From Lycorma delicatula (Eukaryota; Arthropoda; Insecta; Hemiptera; Fulgoridae): a stretch of DNA of 64,000 bases. Location of the stretch: the NCBI RefSeq assembly GCF_047948215.1, contig NC_134457.1:84482898-84546897 (forward strand). Reading direction: 5' to 3'. The notes beneath the pieces are model-generated. The model did no database searches. It was not told the DNA's origin and saw nothing but the letters and a program-made list of their open reading frames with translations. The translations under genes were made by a program, and so were the position numbers. Within the stretch, counting starts at the first letter, position 1. Each line of letters starts with the position of its first letter. Below, one piece after another: positions 24,055-33,589 of this stretch.

Positions 24055-24980
24055 CTTTCGCTTTGCATGTGACGCACACACATCACAGCAGCAGTAGTAG
24101 GTGTGTGTCGCACTGCTTTTGTCCTTATATTTCAGGATTGACCAAATCAATTTTCTTCTAATTTTGGTTAAATATTTCTGTATATGCTCCACTGATCATA
24201 TTAGTTTTTATCAAAATTCGTTAAGGTGGAAATTGTGAAAAGATCAACTTCAATTTCCTACAGAGGAATTTAAAAAAAAAATTATTAAAGCGAATTTTTT
24301 ACCTACAATAGACGTATAAACAAAAATCATTTTGTCACATGGCCGGGAAAGTCGTGCAACACTTTGCCAGCTTTTATTCTAATCTAAAATTACATATTTA
24401 GCCATCGTAATCGAGTTTATCTGATTAATTTTAATTTTATGCTTTATTTCACATGGATGATATAAGCATTTTGATGTAAAAATAAAATGAAATTAAAAAT
24501 TCTATATAAAAATCAATAAAATTAGATTTAATATAGTGTTATTAAATTAATATATTTTATTAAATATATATATTTATAAATTTATTACAAATTTCTAATT
24601 AATATATTATTTAATTTACAATATAATTAATAATTAAATGCTGGTAAATTGCACTTATAAACAAATCCATTTTTATATGAAATCAAAAAATTATATAACA
24701 ACTGTGATTAAATACAACATATTTTAACTGGTAATTAAATTACCTTTTATACAAATATACGTTATATGATAAAATAATTAAAACGTTAAAATTTCATAAA
24801 CATACAAGAGAATATTAATTGAGATTACCATGGTATGAATGATACTTACATCAACTGAAATCGGACCAAATAATAAAACGAATTACTTGCTTTAAGGGTT
24901 CATTTGTTAGCTATACCCTAATACTTATACCATATGTATATATGTGTGTGTACTATATATATATACACGTATATACTATA
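24055..24980. other. AT-rich interval, no gene seen
   Basis: Low-complexity sequence including (AT)-rich microsatellite-like tracts at 24930-24975. Confidence 0.5.
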
Positions 24981-24984
24981 ATAG

Positions 24985-25165
24985 AGTAGAACAGATTTGC
25001 AGTGTGGTAGCGTACACAGTTCTGTTATTGTCACATGGTACAGATGCCAGGGTCATTAAGAGCACCCCTGTCTTTATGATGGTTTCATTTAACCACACAA
25101 CCGGAAGATCAAAACGAACATTATTGTCCCTTAGGGCACTGCAAACTGAACTGTCCACATAACTC
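24985..25165. repeat. GC-richer segment open on both strands, unassigned
   Basis: About 180 bp of much more balanced base composition than its surroundings. It is open on both strands: the plus frame includes FNHTTGRSKRTLLSLRALQT and the minus frame includes ALRDNNVRFDLPVVWLNET. It is probably a fragment of a dispersed repeat. Neither translation identifies a family to me. Confidence 0.4.
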
Positions 25166-25169
25166 TATT

Positions 25170-25880
25170 GAAACACTTCAAACGCCTCGATAAATTTTCT
25201 TTCCTTACTTTTACTGAACCCTCATCGAACACTTCACATTTTCTGTTGTCTATATTATTTGTATTAGTTACTTTAGAAAGTTACTTTTGGAAAATAAAGT
25301 TTTAGAGTTAAATAAAAGGAATTTATATCACAATATATTCAAAAACGTTTATCAGTAGCCACATATAGTGAATTACTAAAAATAAAATTTATTATGCATA
25401 CAACCGCATGTGCGAGTGTGTAATTTTTTTTCACTGGTTCAAAAAATTCTATACTGCTTCCTAACACCAGAAGTGGAATGTTAAGAATATAATAACATTG
25501 AAAGGTAGTTGGCCGAAAGATCTAAAATAGAATAGTTTCTTTCCCTTTCAGAAATATTCCCTGAATATAATAAATACTTTATTAATAAATATTAATAAAT
25601 TAACCAGATAAAAAAGTTCCTCTCTATTTGTTTAAATGTAGTATCTTTACATTTGCTTTGCTATGTGTCGCATGATGTATATATATATGTATATATTTAC
25701 AAATATTAATAATAATTGTCACTTTTCATTAACTTTCCCAGTCTTTTTCATAACAGTGATATTTGTAAAGTACCTGAATTGCAAGAGTTACTGTTGTTTT
25801 CTCCAAGAGTAGTAATCTTCATTGAACAATTAGTTCCTGTGGTTAGATATCGACTATAGGTTTGACATGTATGGATATAA
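25170..25880. other. AT-rich interval, no gene seen
   Basis: A short TATATATATGTATATA tract lies near 25680. Nothing else was recognised. Confidence 0.5.
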
Positions 25881-25884
25881 ATCA

Positions 25885-26480
25885 ATATATTCAGTTTTTT
25901 TCTGAAAAAGTTCGAGCTGTTAAGAAGTACTTTATTTTAAAAGTTTTAACCCGACGTACAAACAAAAAGAGTTACTTTCCACTTTAAAGGATTTTTCGCC
26001 TTTGGTTTTGACGGTTAAAAAATGAGCTGATGAACTTAAACATTATCGTACATCCATTCAAGAAGATGAACGCTCGGGACGCCCAAAAAACGATACGACC
26101 GAAGAAATTCTCACACACATCCGTAATATCTTAATGAATGATTGTTTACTGACATTTCTAGCATATCGTAAAACATGTCCACTTCATTATACACGACGTT
26201 ATGTTTATGACAAAGCTTTCCGTTCGATGGGTACCGTGTTTGTTAAAAGTGGACCTAAAACGCATTCGATTGAATGCTTCTCCACTTATTTAAACTTGAT
26301 TTCGTCAAGTTCAAACAGTTAATTTCAAGCAGTCCAAACAGTGAGTAGTAGCAGATGATAGTGTGCCAAAGAAAGATAAAACTGTTCCGTCAGCAGGAAA
26401 CACCACGGTTATACTTTTTTACGATTTTCGTGATGTGTTCCTTATAAAAAATGAAAAGATTTTAGAGTATTTTTTGAAGT
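25885..26480 (+). mobile_element. mariner-like transposase relic with internal deletion
   Basis: The plus strand reads VKKWADELKHYRTSIQEDER and SGRPKNDTTEEILTHIRNI, the linker between the two helix-turn-helix domains of mariner transposases (pattern GRTSIEDEPRSGRP---T-E-I--I--I). After about 150 bp of degraded sequence it resumes at 26354 with ADDSVPKKDKTVPSAGNTTV and ILFYDFRDVFLIK (mariner pattern PKK-KT-PSAGKVM-T-FWD--G-I-IDY). The GDETW box and everything after the first catalytic domain are missing or decayed. The short ORF at 26134-26322 bridges the degraded part and is not a gene. Confidence 0.8.
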
Positions 26481-28339
26481 GATATTTGGGTTTACCATTA
26501 AAAAATATACAAGAAGAGACCAAACTTATCTGTGTAACAAACCTCTTGTAAACCAGTGTTATTTTATTAAATTAATGCCTTGAACTTTAATATATTTTCA
26601 GCATCCTTTGATTATCTTTAGTTTCTTTTTAATAAAAGTAAAGGTAGTATTTAAATTTTAATACGACAGTTGGAAATTTACCCCTTTTCATTGACACCAG
26701 TCGGTTATACAAAGTAACATTGTTTTCAAACATAAGAGAAATCCGGAAATTTTTGTAGTTGATATTTTTTTTAAATAAATAGAACTCCTTAAAACTTTCA
26801 AACTTGTTGCTACCGTATATTCATTAAAATTGACCCTCTTTAAAATTAAAAATGACCTTTCTTATGAAAGTTGTAATGATTAAATAATCTATACAGAAAT
26901 TATCGACAGATTATTGTATAATGTTATTCTGTTAAGTAATAACTTTACATCGTAATAATATTTATAATAATTTATTGTCCCTTCGACGGATACATATGAT
27001 TTGTTTATTTTTGATGTAGTTTAATAAATTGTATGAACCTGTTGATTTTAGAATGCTGTACATGTCAGTATTTCTATTGCAAAAGGTTTTATTTAACATT
27101 TCAAAACACTCACCTTAAAATGCTTTAACTTAATCTCATTACATTAGTGTATAAATAAACTTAAATAACAGCCATATAACTAAGTTTGAAATGTGGTGTA
27201 AAATATTCGTTTCCTTTAAAACAAACAGTCAAACGTTTTAGTTTATTCAACAACTCAAATCTAAATAATTTATTATAAAATTGTCGACCCGCCATGAAAA
27301 TTATTTGTTTTTTTTTTTAGTTTTTAAAATTATATTATTATTAAATTTCAAATTTTCTTTTGTTTCTTAGTTGAAAATAAATTACCTAGCTTACCTTATA
27401 TTTAAAAAAAAACATATCAACCTACAAAATTAGATTAATTTATATTGATTTTAATTAAATTAGTTATTGCGATATCAAGCAAAATTTTATATTGGAAATA
27501 AAAAAATAAACAACAACCATTGGTTGTTCGTTGTACTAATTCTATCTATCAATTGCTTTGAGACTTAATTACCCAATTCATAATAAGAATAAAACAACGA
27601 AATGTGCTATAATTTTATTTCATAATCACTTTTTTTGTAAATTAAATAATTTTATTTCATGACAGTAATTAACCTTTAAAAAAAGGCCACGCTGGTTATG
27701 TAACTCTGGTTACCGAAGGGCTCTTCTCTCAGCAAATTAATATTTAAAAGGAAAATTTTTAATAAACCTTTATATTTAATAACTTATTAGATTCGTTTTG
27801 GCGTCCTTTCAACTAACTTTATTTCATATTCTTTCTTATGTAATGATAGCAAACGAAGTAAAATAAAAAAGTTAGGCTTCTTACCCTTCCACCCCCCAAA
27901 AAAGAATTAAATTTTCCTGTTATACCAATATAATGAATTATATTGGAATCAAAATTAAATACCAATATAATAGTATAATCTAATTAGTATAAGAATGTGA
28001 CTTGAGTGTAGAAACGATAAAAAAGAAAGAATTTTTTGTTCCACGGCCTTTATAATTTGAATTAGACCGAATACTATCAGGAAGTATCTGACCTATCTAA
28101 CTGGTATTAAATTGTGTAAAGAAAATAAATTATTCACTTAATATTTTATAATAAATATATTAAATTAATAACACTGATTAAATCTAATTTTACTGATTTT
28201 TACTGCAGCAGTTTTCAATTTTATTTTACTTTACACTAAAATTATTAATTTATTCACCTGAAATAAAATTAAAATTAATCAAATAAACTATTAGTAATTA
28301 TATTTTTAAAAAAGAAAATCATTTTGGAAATTTATTAAA
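26481..28339. other. AT-rich interval, no gene seen
   Basis: Mostly simple A/T sequence. At 27685-27800 there is a short more complex patch that may be a remnant of the repeat family seen at 28.4 kb. Confidence 0.45.
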
Positions 28340-28935
28340 AATATTTGTTTGTTACTATTATTTTTCATTTCTGCTCCTTTAGTCAGTATAGTAAAGTAAC
28401 AAAGAGTCATCAAAGAACATACCTTTCGGCGTCACCAGGAAATTTATGTTACTCTGTTTACTGATGACTTAGCTCTCAACAGATTATTATTTAAGAGAGA
28501 AATTAAATGGAACATTAAAATATGTAAACATTCATGAAAGGAATTATTTAAAAAAATTATTCCACTCTGAATAAAATTTTTGGATACGGGATTAGTATCA
28601 CAAAATTGATCATCACTTGGTGGTGATCATATCTTCCCTCCCCCTTGACCAATTGTAACCGAAATTAAATGGCACCAATGATCCCTACTCGGAAGTCATC
28701 AAATTTTTGAATAAAATCTTGATATACGGCATCGTAAGGTTTATATGTCCTTGTTCCTTGATCGATCGAAAACAAAATTAACTGTCATCATTGTCGTGTA
28801 TACAAAAATTATGTTATCAAATTTCATTCAAATTGATCTATGGAGTCTGGAAATGTCAATAAAAAGAAGGCTAACATATACATGTAGATACGTATGTACA
28901 TCCTTCAGGAACCTTTGAACAGCTGATACCAACAA
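28340..28935 (+). repeat. AT-rich interspersed repeat, copy shared with 55.2 kb
   Basis: The opening ATATTTGTTTGTTACTATTA, followed by a T-rich stretch and CTGCTCCTTT, is nearly identical to 55216-55260. Later blocks (CACCAGGAAATTT, CAACAGATTATTATTTAAG, TTCATTCAAATTGATC) also have counterparts there in the same order. It ends close to the sequence TACATCCTTCAGGAACCTTT. No coding region. Confidence 0.6.
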
Positions 28936-28974
28936 TTAAGCTTTTTGTATTAAATTTGAACATAAAGAAAAAGT

Positions 28975-29304
28975 CAGCGAAAGGAATAGCGCGTGTATAT
29001 CATCATCTGAAAATACTTTATAAACTTTCCAATCAAGAATATGTAGACATTTTGTTAATGAGTTCTGCAATGGAAACGCACGAGTTGCACAACGAGAATA
29101 CCATAAAAAATTTCCAAATTAGAAGATTCCAGGCCACAGAACGTTTGCTCCTGTATTTCGGTGCTTACATAGCAATGGATCATTGCCGTCTTCTTCATAT
29201 ACTGCTGAATGGCAAGAACCACATCCTGTCACCGAAGAAGAAAATGTAATTCAATTCACTGAGCTTAGTCGGGCATCAGTATCAGAAATTTTTACCGCAC
29301 TGGC
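28975..29304 (+). mobile_element. Tc1-like transposase N-terminal fragment (DUF4817-type head)
   Basis: The first frame reads LSNQEYVDILL, matching the S--EY-DM-L-YG start of the DUF4817 helix-turn-helix found in a group of arthropod Tc1/mariner-superfamily transposases. After a frameshift come FCNGNARVAQREYHKKFPN, then IPGHRTFAPVFRCLHSNGS, the expected continuation (NGNARAA---Y--RFPNR-HP-H-TF). Later, PHPVTEEENVIQFTELSRAS lies in the same frame. The catalytic domain is absent. Its 3' side is cut by the LINE that begins at 29316. It belongs to the same broad group as the relics at 36 and 58 kb. Confidence 0.65.
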
Positions 29305-29315
29305 TTAATACAAAG
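29305..29315 (+). repeat. Probable target-site duplication of the 29.3-32.9 kb LINE, left copy
   Basis: TTAATACAAAG occurs here and again, exactly, at 32859-32869. The two bracket the LINE at plausible 5' and 3' ends, and 11 bp is a normal size for LINE integration. A chance match of this length in A/T-rich DNA is not negligible. Confidence 0.55.
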
Positions 29316-29805
29316 AGATTCCATCCTTGGCTCTTGTAGTGAAAGGTTGTGTCTTATTGTGCTCTGTGATTGTGAGTTGTAACCAGTCCTGCCAGGTGTT
29401 CAACAGTTCTTCTACCTGCGTCGCCAGACAATGTGAGAAGGGTCTGCTAGAACATCAGCCGGGCGGCCAGCTACCTGGATTACAGGCCAGTTACATTAAG
29501 AAAAGGATAATCCTTTTCTTATTTTTATTTCTATTCTATTCAAATTTCTATAATAATGTAAAGTGAACTCTTGTAGTCATTACGAACACATTAAGTTAAT
29601 AGCCTATTATTATAGGACTATTGTGCTGATTTTAAAATAATTTTATTTTAAATTGTTTGATATAATCTGTACCTATTTAGGTCTACAGGTTATATCTTGT
29701 TTTGATTTTTCTTGTCAGTGATTTTATTTTGCAGCAAGTGTACATTAAGAAGTGTTTAATTAAGTTTAATTTTAACTTTTAAATTTTATTCTTTATTTTT
29801 CCTCA
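29316..29805 (+). promoter_or_regulatory. LINE 5' untranslated region, likely internal promoter
   Basis: The first ~160 bp are GC-richer (for example GTAACCAGTCCTGCCAGGTG) and the rest is A/T-rich up to the ORF1 start. LINEs of this type carry an internal RNA polymerase II promoter at the 5' end; that role is inferred from family knowledge. The ORF at 29327-29566 shows no recognisable domain. Confidence 0.4.
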
Positions 29806-31092
29806 ATGGAAGGAAAAGTAAGGCCTGCCCCACCCCGTTCTCCCACCGCGGAACTGTCCGTCGGTGGAGAGGAAAGCGGGTCTGGCGCTAGGAAGCGCCA
29901 GAAACGCCGGGACTCCGCGCCTCCTATGGAGACGGGGCCCGTAGCGGGCTGCAGCAAGGCTGCAGCAGCCGCCAACCCGCAGGCTGATGATGGGGCCCCA
30001 TCACAGCCTGCTACCGTCAGGCGGGAGAAAATCCCGCCAATAATGCTGGACTGCCCGAAGGAGTGGCCAGCATTAGCGCGCGACATTAAGTCGCGGATCG
30101 GGGGGCGCCTGGTGGCTAAAAGCACCGGGCTCTCGATAAGGCTGCAGCTGGGCAGCGAGGCGGATTACCGGGCGGTGCAGAGTTTTCTGCACTCGAAGGG
30201 AATCGCCTTTCACTCCTTTCAGCTCCCGAAGGACAGGGAGCTGAAGGTGGTTATACGGGGGATCCCCTATGGGGCTGCCCCGGAGGAAGTAAGGGAGGAA
30301 CTGACCTCCCTTGGCTATGAGGTGGTTTCGGTTAAGAAGCTCCTCACAAGGGACGGTCGGGAAACCCCGACCTGCCTAGTGGCCCTTAAGAGGACCCCTT
30401 CGGCCCGGACCATTTATGACCTTGGCAGTATTTTTTACTGCAAGGTCGCAGTGACTGCGTTTGTGTCACGAGGGGGGCCACCCCAGTGCCACAGATGCCA
30501 GAAATTTGGACACTCGTCCAATTACTGCCAGAGGGCCCAGCAATGTGTCAAGTGTGGTGGGGACCACGACACTGCCACATGCGTTAAGCCGCGTGAGGAA
30601 CCAGCCTCATGCGTTAACTGCAAGGGGCCTCATCCGGCTAATTACCGGGGTTGCCCCTATTATAAGGAGCAAGTCAATAAGGTCAAGGGCATTAAAAAGC
30701 CCGCGACTGTTGACGGCCGCAGCTGGGCCCGTGTTGCCGGTGGGGGAAAATCAGCCCCCAAACCGGAGGTGCCGGCACCTGTGGCTAAGGCGGTAGTGAA
30801 AAAAGGGGAGGTACCCTCCCCAACAGCCGCCAAGCCAAAACCGGCGGCGACCACCAAGAAGGTGGTGAAACAAAAGGCGGCGACAAAGCCGGCCCCGGCG
30901 AAGAAGGCCAAGCCTTCCTCGACGGGAAAGGCAAAGCCTGCTCCGGCTGGGAAGGCCAAGCAGGCTGTTAAAAACACCGCGGCCCCTGTGGCCCCACCAA
31001 AAGGGCGGCCGCGCCAAAAGGCATCTCCAGCGGCAATCCGAAACCGGCTACCCCGTTGGAGACCACTGGCATGGAGTTCCTGTCGCAGATGA
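29806..31092 (+). CDS. LINE ORF1: gag-like nucleic-acid-binding protein with three zinc knuckles
   Basis: A 428-residue open frame starting MEGKVRPAPP, preceded by A/T-rich leader. Residues 1-75 are low-complexity (Pro/Ala/Ser, with basic RKRQKRR). The middle (about 85-220) has the gag RNA-binding-like fold region, with ELKVVIRGIPYGAAPEEVRE, typical of the PRE_C2HC domain of Jockey-type ORF1. Three knuckles follow at about 228-285: CHRCQKFGHSSNYC, CVKCGGDHDTATC, CVNCKGPHPANYRGC. The C-terminus is a Lys/Ala/Pro-rich tail (KPAPAKKAKPSSTGKAKPAP). The protein would coat element RNA. The tail seems frameshifted near 31000-31020: one base out of frame, coding continues with MEFLSQMTVKDILPHIMMVL to a TAG at 31215 that overlaps the ORF2 ATG (ATGGTTAG). 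The overlapping minus and other-frame ORFs are shadows. Confidence 0.85.
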   Translation: MEGKVRPAPPRSPTAELSVGGEESGSGARKRQKRRDSAPPMETGPVAGCSKAAAAANPQADDGAPSQPATVRREKIPPIMLDCPKEWPALARDIKSRIGGRLVAKSTGLSIRLQLGSEADYRAVQSFLHSKGIAFHSFQLPKDRELKVVIRGIPYGAAPEEVREELTSLGYEVVSVKKLLTRDGRETPTCLVALKRTPSARTIYDLGSIFYCKVAVTAFVSRGGPPQCHRCQKFGHSSNYCQRAQQCVKCGGDHDTATCVKPREEPASCVNCKGPHPANYRGCPYYKEQVNKVKGIKKPATVDGRSWARVAGGGKSAPKPEVPAPVAKAVVKKGEVPSPTAAKPKPAATTKKVVKQKAATKPAPAKKAKPSSTGKAKPAPAGKAKQAVKNTAAPVAPPKGRPRQKASPAAIRNRLPRWRPLAWSSCRR

Positions 31093-31209
31093 CAGTGAAG
31101 GATATCCTGCCACATATCATGATGGTTTTGCCACGCCTGCTCCAGGCAAAATCTCTCAAGGACTGTATTCAGTCCTTAATAGAGTGCCTCATGGCTGTAC
31201 TGTCCAGGT

Positions 31210-31384
31210 ATGGTTAGGCCCACCCTCAGACTCTTGCAGTGGAACGCCAACTCAGTAGTAGGCCGGACGGAGGAACTATGCCGTCTGGCCGAGGATCTAC
31301 TGATAGACGTGATACTGTTGTCTGAGACGTGCTTGAACCCAAACAAGCAACTGATCCTTCGGAACTATTTTACATATAGGACAG
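31210..31384 (+). pseudogene. LINE ORF2, N-terminal endonuclease start
   Basis: Begins MVRPTLRLLQWNANSVVGRT and continues with IDVILLSETCLNPN. These are the first two boxes of the AP-like endonuclease: the Asn of QWNAN and the Glu of SET are metal-binding catalytic positions, and both are kept. The ATG overlaps the ancestral ORF1 stop, the arrangement expected for coupled ORF1/ORF2 translation in this group. Homology ends after NYFTYRTG near 31384, where the frame runs into the C-terminal RT segment out of register. The 71-codon ORF therefore ends in a few meaningless residues. Confidence 0.75.
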
Positions 31385-31847
31385 GGTGGTGTTGGACAGG
31401 CGGCTTACCTTCGGCGAACATGTAAATTATGCGACCCGGAGGGCTAAGGCCGCCAGAGCCTCACTATACCCAGTGCTGAACAGTGCCAGCCCATACCCAC
31501 TGGCAACTAAGCTTCTCATTTTTCGGCTGTACGTACTGCCGATTCTAACATATGCTTACCCGGCATGGGGGGCAATGTTGAGCTCCTCGCTTCAAAAGAA
31601 GATCGAGGCCGTCCAAAACATCGCGTTGCGGACGATCTTTGGAGCTCCGTGGTTCGTCAGGAACGCCACTCTCCGATCTGATGCGAGATTTCAATCCGTG
31701 TCCGAGGTGGGGGTGGCGCAGGCGCGCAGACTGTTCGGGAGAGCGGCTGTGTCCGAACACAGTCATCTTCGGGACATCTGCAGAGAGGACCCAACTCCGA
31801 CAGTTGTAAGGAAGCGGCCTCACGCCGTACTGGACGAACCACCGTGA
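31385..31847 (+). pseudogene. LINE ORF2, C-terminal part after the RT core
   Basis: Reads VVLDRRLTFGEHVNYATRRA at the start (the YLGV-LD-RLTF-EH box). Next comes RLYVLPILTYAYPAWG (the post-RT block L--Y----LTYA-P-WG). It then gives IEAVQNIALRTIFGAPWFVR and a terminal LRDICREDPTPTVVRK region, as in Jockey-clade proteins. There are no internal stops across about 154 codons, so this part is well preserved. It lies in a different frame from the endonuclease start, so no fused protein is made. The GTG at 31386 is a coincidence of the open frame. The minus ORFs at 31545-32030 and 31657-31842 are shadows. Confidence 0.85.
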
Positions 31848-32858
31848 TGGTGCGGTGCGGTAGCCGAAAATCGACAAACCAGGCTTAGGGGCCTCCATAT
31901 CGCATGAGCCATAAACGGAATAGTGCGTCAGACGCGTTTCCGGGGTCGCGAGTGTATAGTTTGTATAGTTTTTTTTTCGCGAGTTATATAGTTTGAAGAC
32001 TTCAAATACGGTAAGTCGCGCACAAAACAAAAACGCGGTCTAAAAAATTTTTTTTTTTTTTTTTTCTCGCGTGTGTTTTGTTCTGTTTCTCTTGTTTCAG
32101 AAACGGGAGAAACGTGGATGTGGAACGACGCGTCGTGCCGTCTCATCCTGCCAGTCGAAAGGAAAGTAAAAATTAATTTTTTTTTTTTTCTTTTTTTTTT
32201 TTTCTCTTGTGTGTGTGTTCTGCTTCTTTTGTTGCAGATGCCAACAGCCACCACAAAAACAAATGGTTTCTTCACTGCGGCCACGCGGTCCCCCCAACCC
32301 CTTCTCAGACACACGCGTGTCTGAAGGTTAATAATTACGTGGAGAGAATAATTACTGTTTACTTCTTTCCAGAAAATCGCCGCCCCAAAACCGCGATCGC
32401 GAATAGGTATCACCATCTGTAAGTTAAACTTACAGTAAGATAAAATAACCCAGCAATTGCGACTCCTCCGGAAAAGGGGACACATTGCTCCCTCCTTATA
32501 GCTAGTGCCCCGTTGTGGCGTATTCCTGCTAGCCTATTAAAGAGTTAGCACCGAAAGGACTTCAGTGGACGGTCTGAAGGGGAATTACGTCGGGAGGACA
32601 GGCTTTATAAGCCTAGCCTTCCGCGGTCGGCCCATGAAATGGGTTCGATAACGCTGGTTTAACAACGGATTGGAATGCAATTAAATCCGTCTTAAATTCA
32701 CTAAAATAATAATAGACAAAACTTGAAAAATTAGATCCGAGATTAAAAAATAACCATTTTAAAAACAAGCCCGATTAGAAAGATCCAGCAGCAAGGGACT
32801 CTGTCCAGGTTCTGCGATAAAGTAGGGAGTAATAGACTCCTGCCAACTTTGCATTCCA
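31848..32858 (+). other. LINE 3' untranslated region with tandem pyrimidine tracts and hairpins
   Basis: Two similar units at about 32040-32100 and 32173-32237 each run from a long T tract, through a T/G-rich stretch containing GTGTGT and TTCTG, into TTTCAG or TTGCAG, which looks like a 3' splice site. A third, shorter acceptor-like sequence (ACTTCTTTCCAG) lies near 32360-32371. Further on are two short hairpins, AGGCTT-TAT-AAGCCT (about 32600-32615) and CCCAT-GAA-ATGGG (about 32630-32643). LINE 3' hairpins often serve as reverse-transcriptase recognition sites; that role here is inferred. The small ORFs in this stretch are low-complexity. Confidence 0.6.
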
Positions 32859-32869
32859 TTAATACAAAG
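32859..32869 (+). repeat. Probable target-site duplication, right copy
   Basis: Exact second copy of TTAATACAAAG (see 29305-29315). Confidence 0.55.
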
Positions 32870-32929
32870 TAAGACACGGTGAATACTTTAAAGAGAAAAA
32901 ATTCATTCTTTTAATCTACAAAAAGGTAC

Positions 32930-33585
32930 AAAATTTACTTCCAAAGAACTTCTTGAATATGTTTAAACTTTTTCACTGGCTTCTGGACAATGTTAGCAAC
33001 ATAAATTGTTTTTTTTCCGAAAAAACCACATTTACTTTTTAGGGATTTGTTAACTGTTCCGTTATTGTTGATTATTTCTCCTAAATATTTAAAATTTTTA
33101 GCCAATTTTACAATTCCAAATTATGTGTGAATTATTTTCCTGTTGAAATTTTTAATGTTTGCCGTCATTTTAGTTTTGGTAAAAGAAATTTGTAAACCAT
33201 TCTGTTCAGTTATAATTTTAAGGTCTTCATTCGGGAAATTGCATCATCTTCTGATCTCGCTAATAAAACTATGCCATCATAAAATGCTACACATTTAACT
33301 GTTTTCCTCCTTTTTTTGGGGCCCAGTCTTATTCCTTTGTTATTCTTGTTTTTATAATTCTATCTAATACAGTATTGAAAAGTACAGATGATTATCTTTA
33401 CTCCACTCTTGATTTGGAATGGATTGCTAATTTCTCCCCAGAATTTAACTTTGGAGATCAAAAGAATAAGTTTTGAAAGATTATTTATCTTTTGATCAAC
33501 TCCATGTTCTTCGAAACATTTAATTAATGTTTCTCTATCTATAGAGTCGTATCCTTTATGCTTTTATGAAGCTATTATTTTAGAA
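32930..33585 (-). mobile_element. RTE-like LINE reverse transcriptase relic
   Basis: On the minus strand, conserved RT blocks appear with frameshifts: KGYDSIDRETLI, then a degraded KFWGEISNPFQIKSGV. AFYDGIVLLARSEDDAI follows, where the FADDI-LLA catalytic box has become YDG, so the second Asp is lost. Then come LLTEQNGLQISFTKTKM, IVKLAKNFKYLGEIINNNG and VNKSLKSKCGFF. The order and wording (GL-ISF-KT--M, KYLGE-I) fit RTE-type or related LINEs. No ORF survives above background. It lies immediately beyond the right end of the Jockey-like LINE, in opposite orientation. Confidence 0.7.
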
Positions 33586-33589
33586 GAAT

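Larger units (their letters stand above)
29316..32858 (+). mobile_element. Jockey-like LINE, probably complete at both ends but internally deleted in ORF2
   Basis: This GC-rich block stands out from A/T-rich surroundings. In order it has a 5' untranslated region (29316-29805), a long gag ORF1, the first ~58 codons of an endonuclease-RT ORF2, an abrupt jump to the last ~154 codons of ORF2, and a ~1-kb 3' region with tandem pyrimidine tracts and hairpins. It is bracketed by an 11-bp direct repeat. Both ends look preserved, so it is not an ordinary 5'-truncated copy. The missing centre (second half of EN and most of RT, roughly 2 kb judged from usual ORF2 size) makes it dependent on other elements. 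No poly(A) tail is visible before the right repeat. Confidence 0.75.

Noticed and set aside
29793..30125. Minus-strand ORF of 110 codons opposite the LINE gag
   Set aside because: It mirrors the GC-rich gag ORF1 on the other strand and has no domain; a shadow. The same applies to the minus ORFs at 30660-31115, 30751-31017 and 30968-31159 and the plus ORF at 30461-30796.
32073..32485. Overlapping ORFs on both strands in the LINE 3' region
   Set aside because: Translations are dominated by Phe or Lys runs from T tracts; not proteins.
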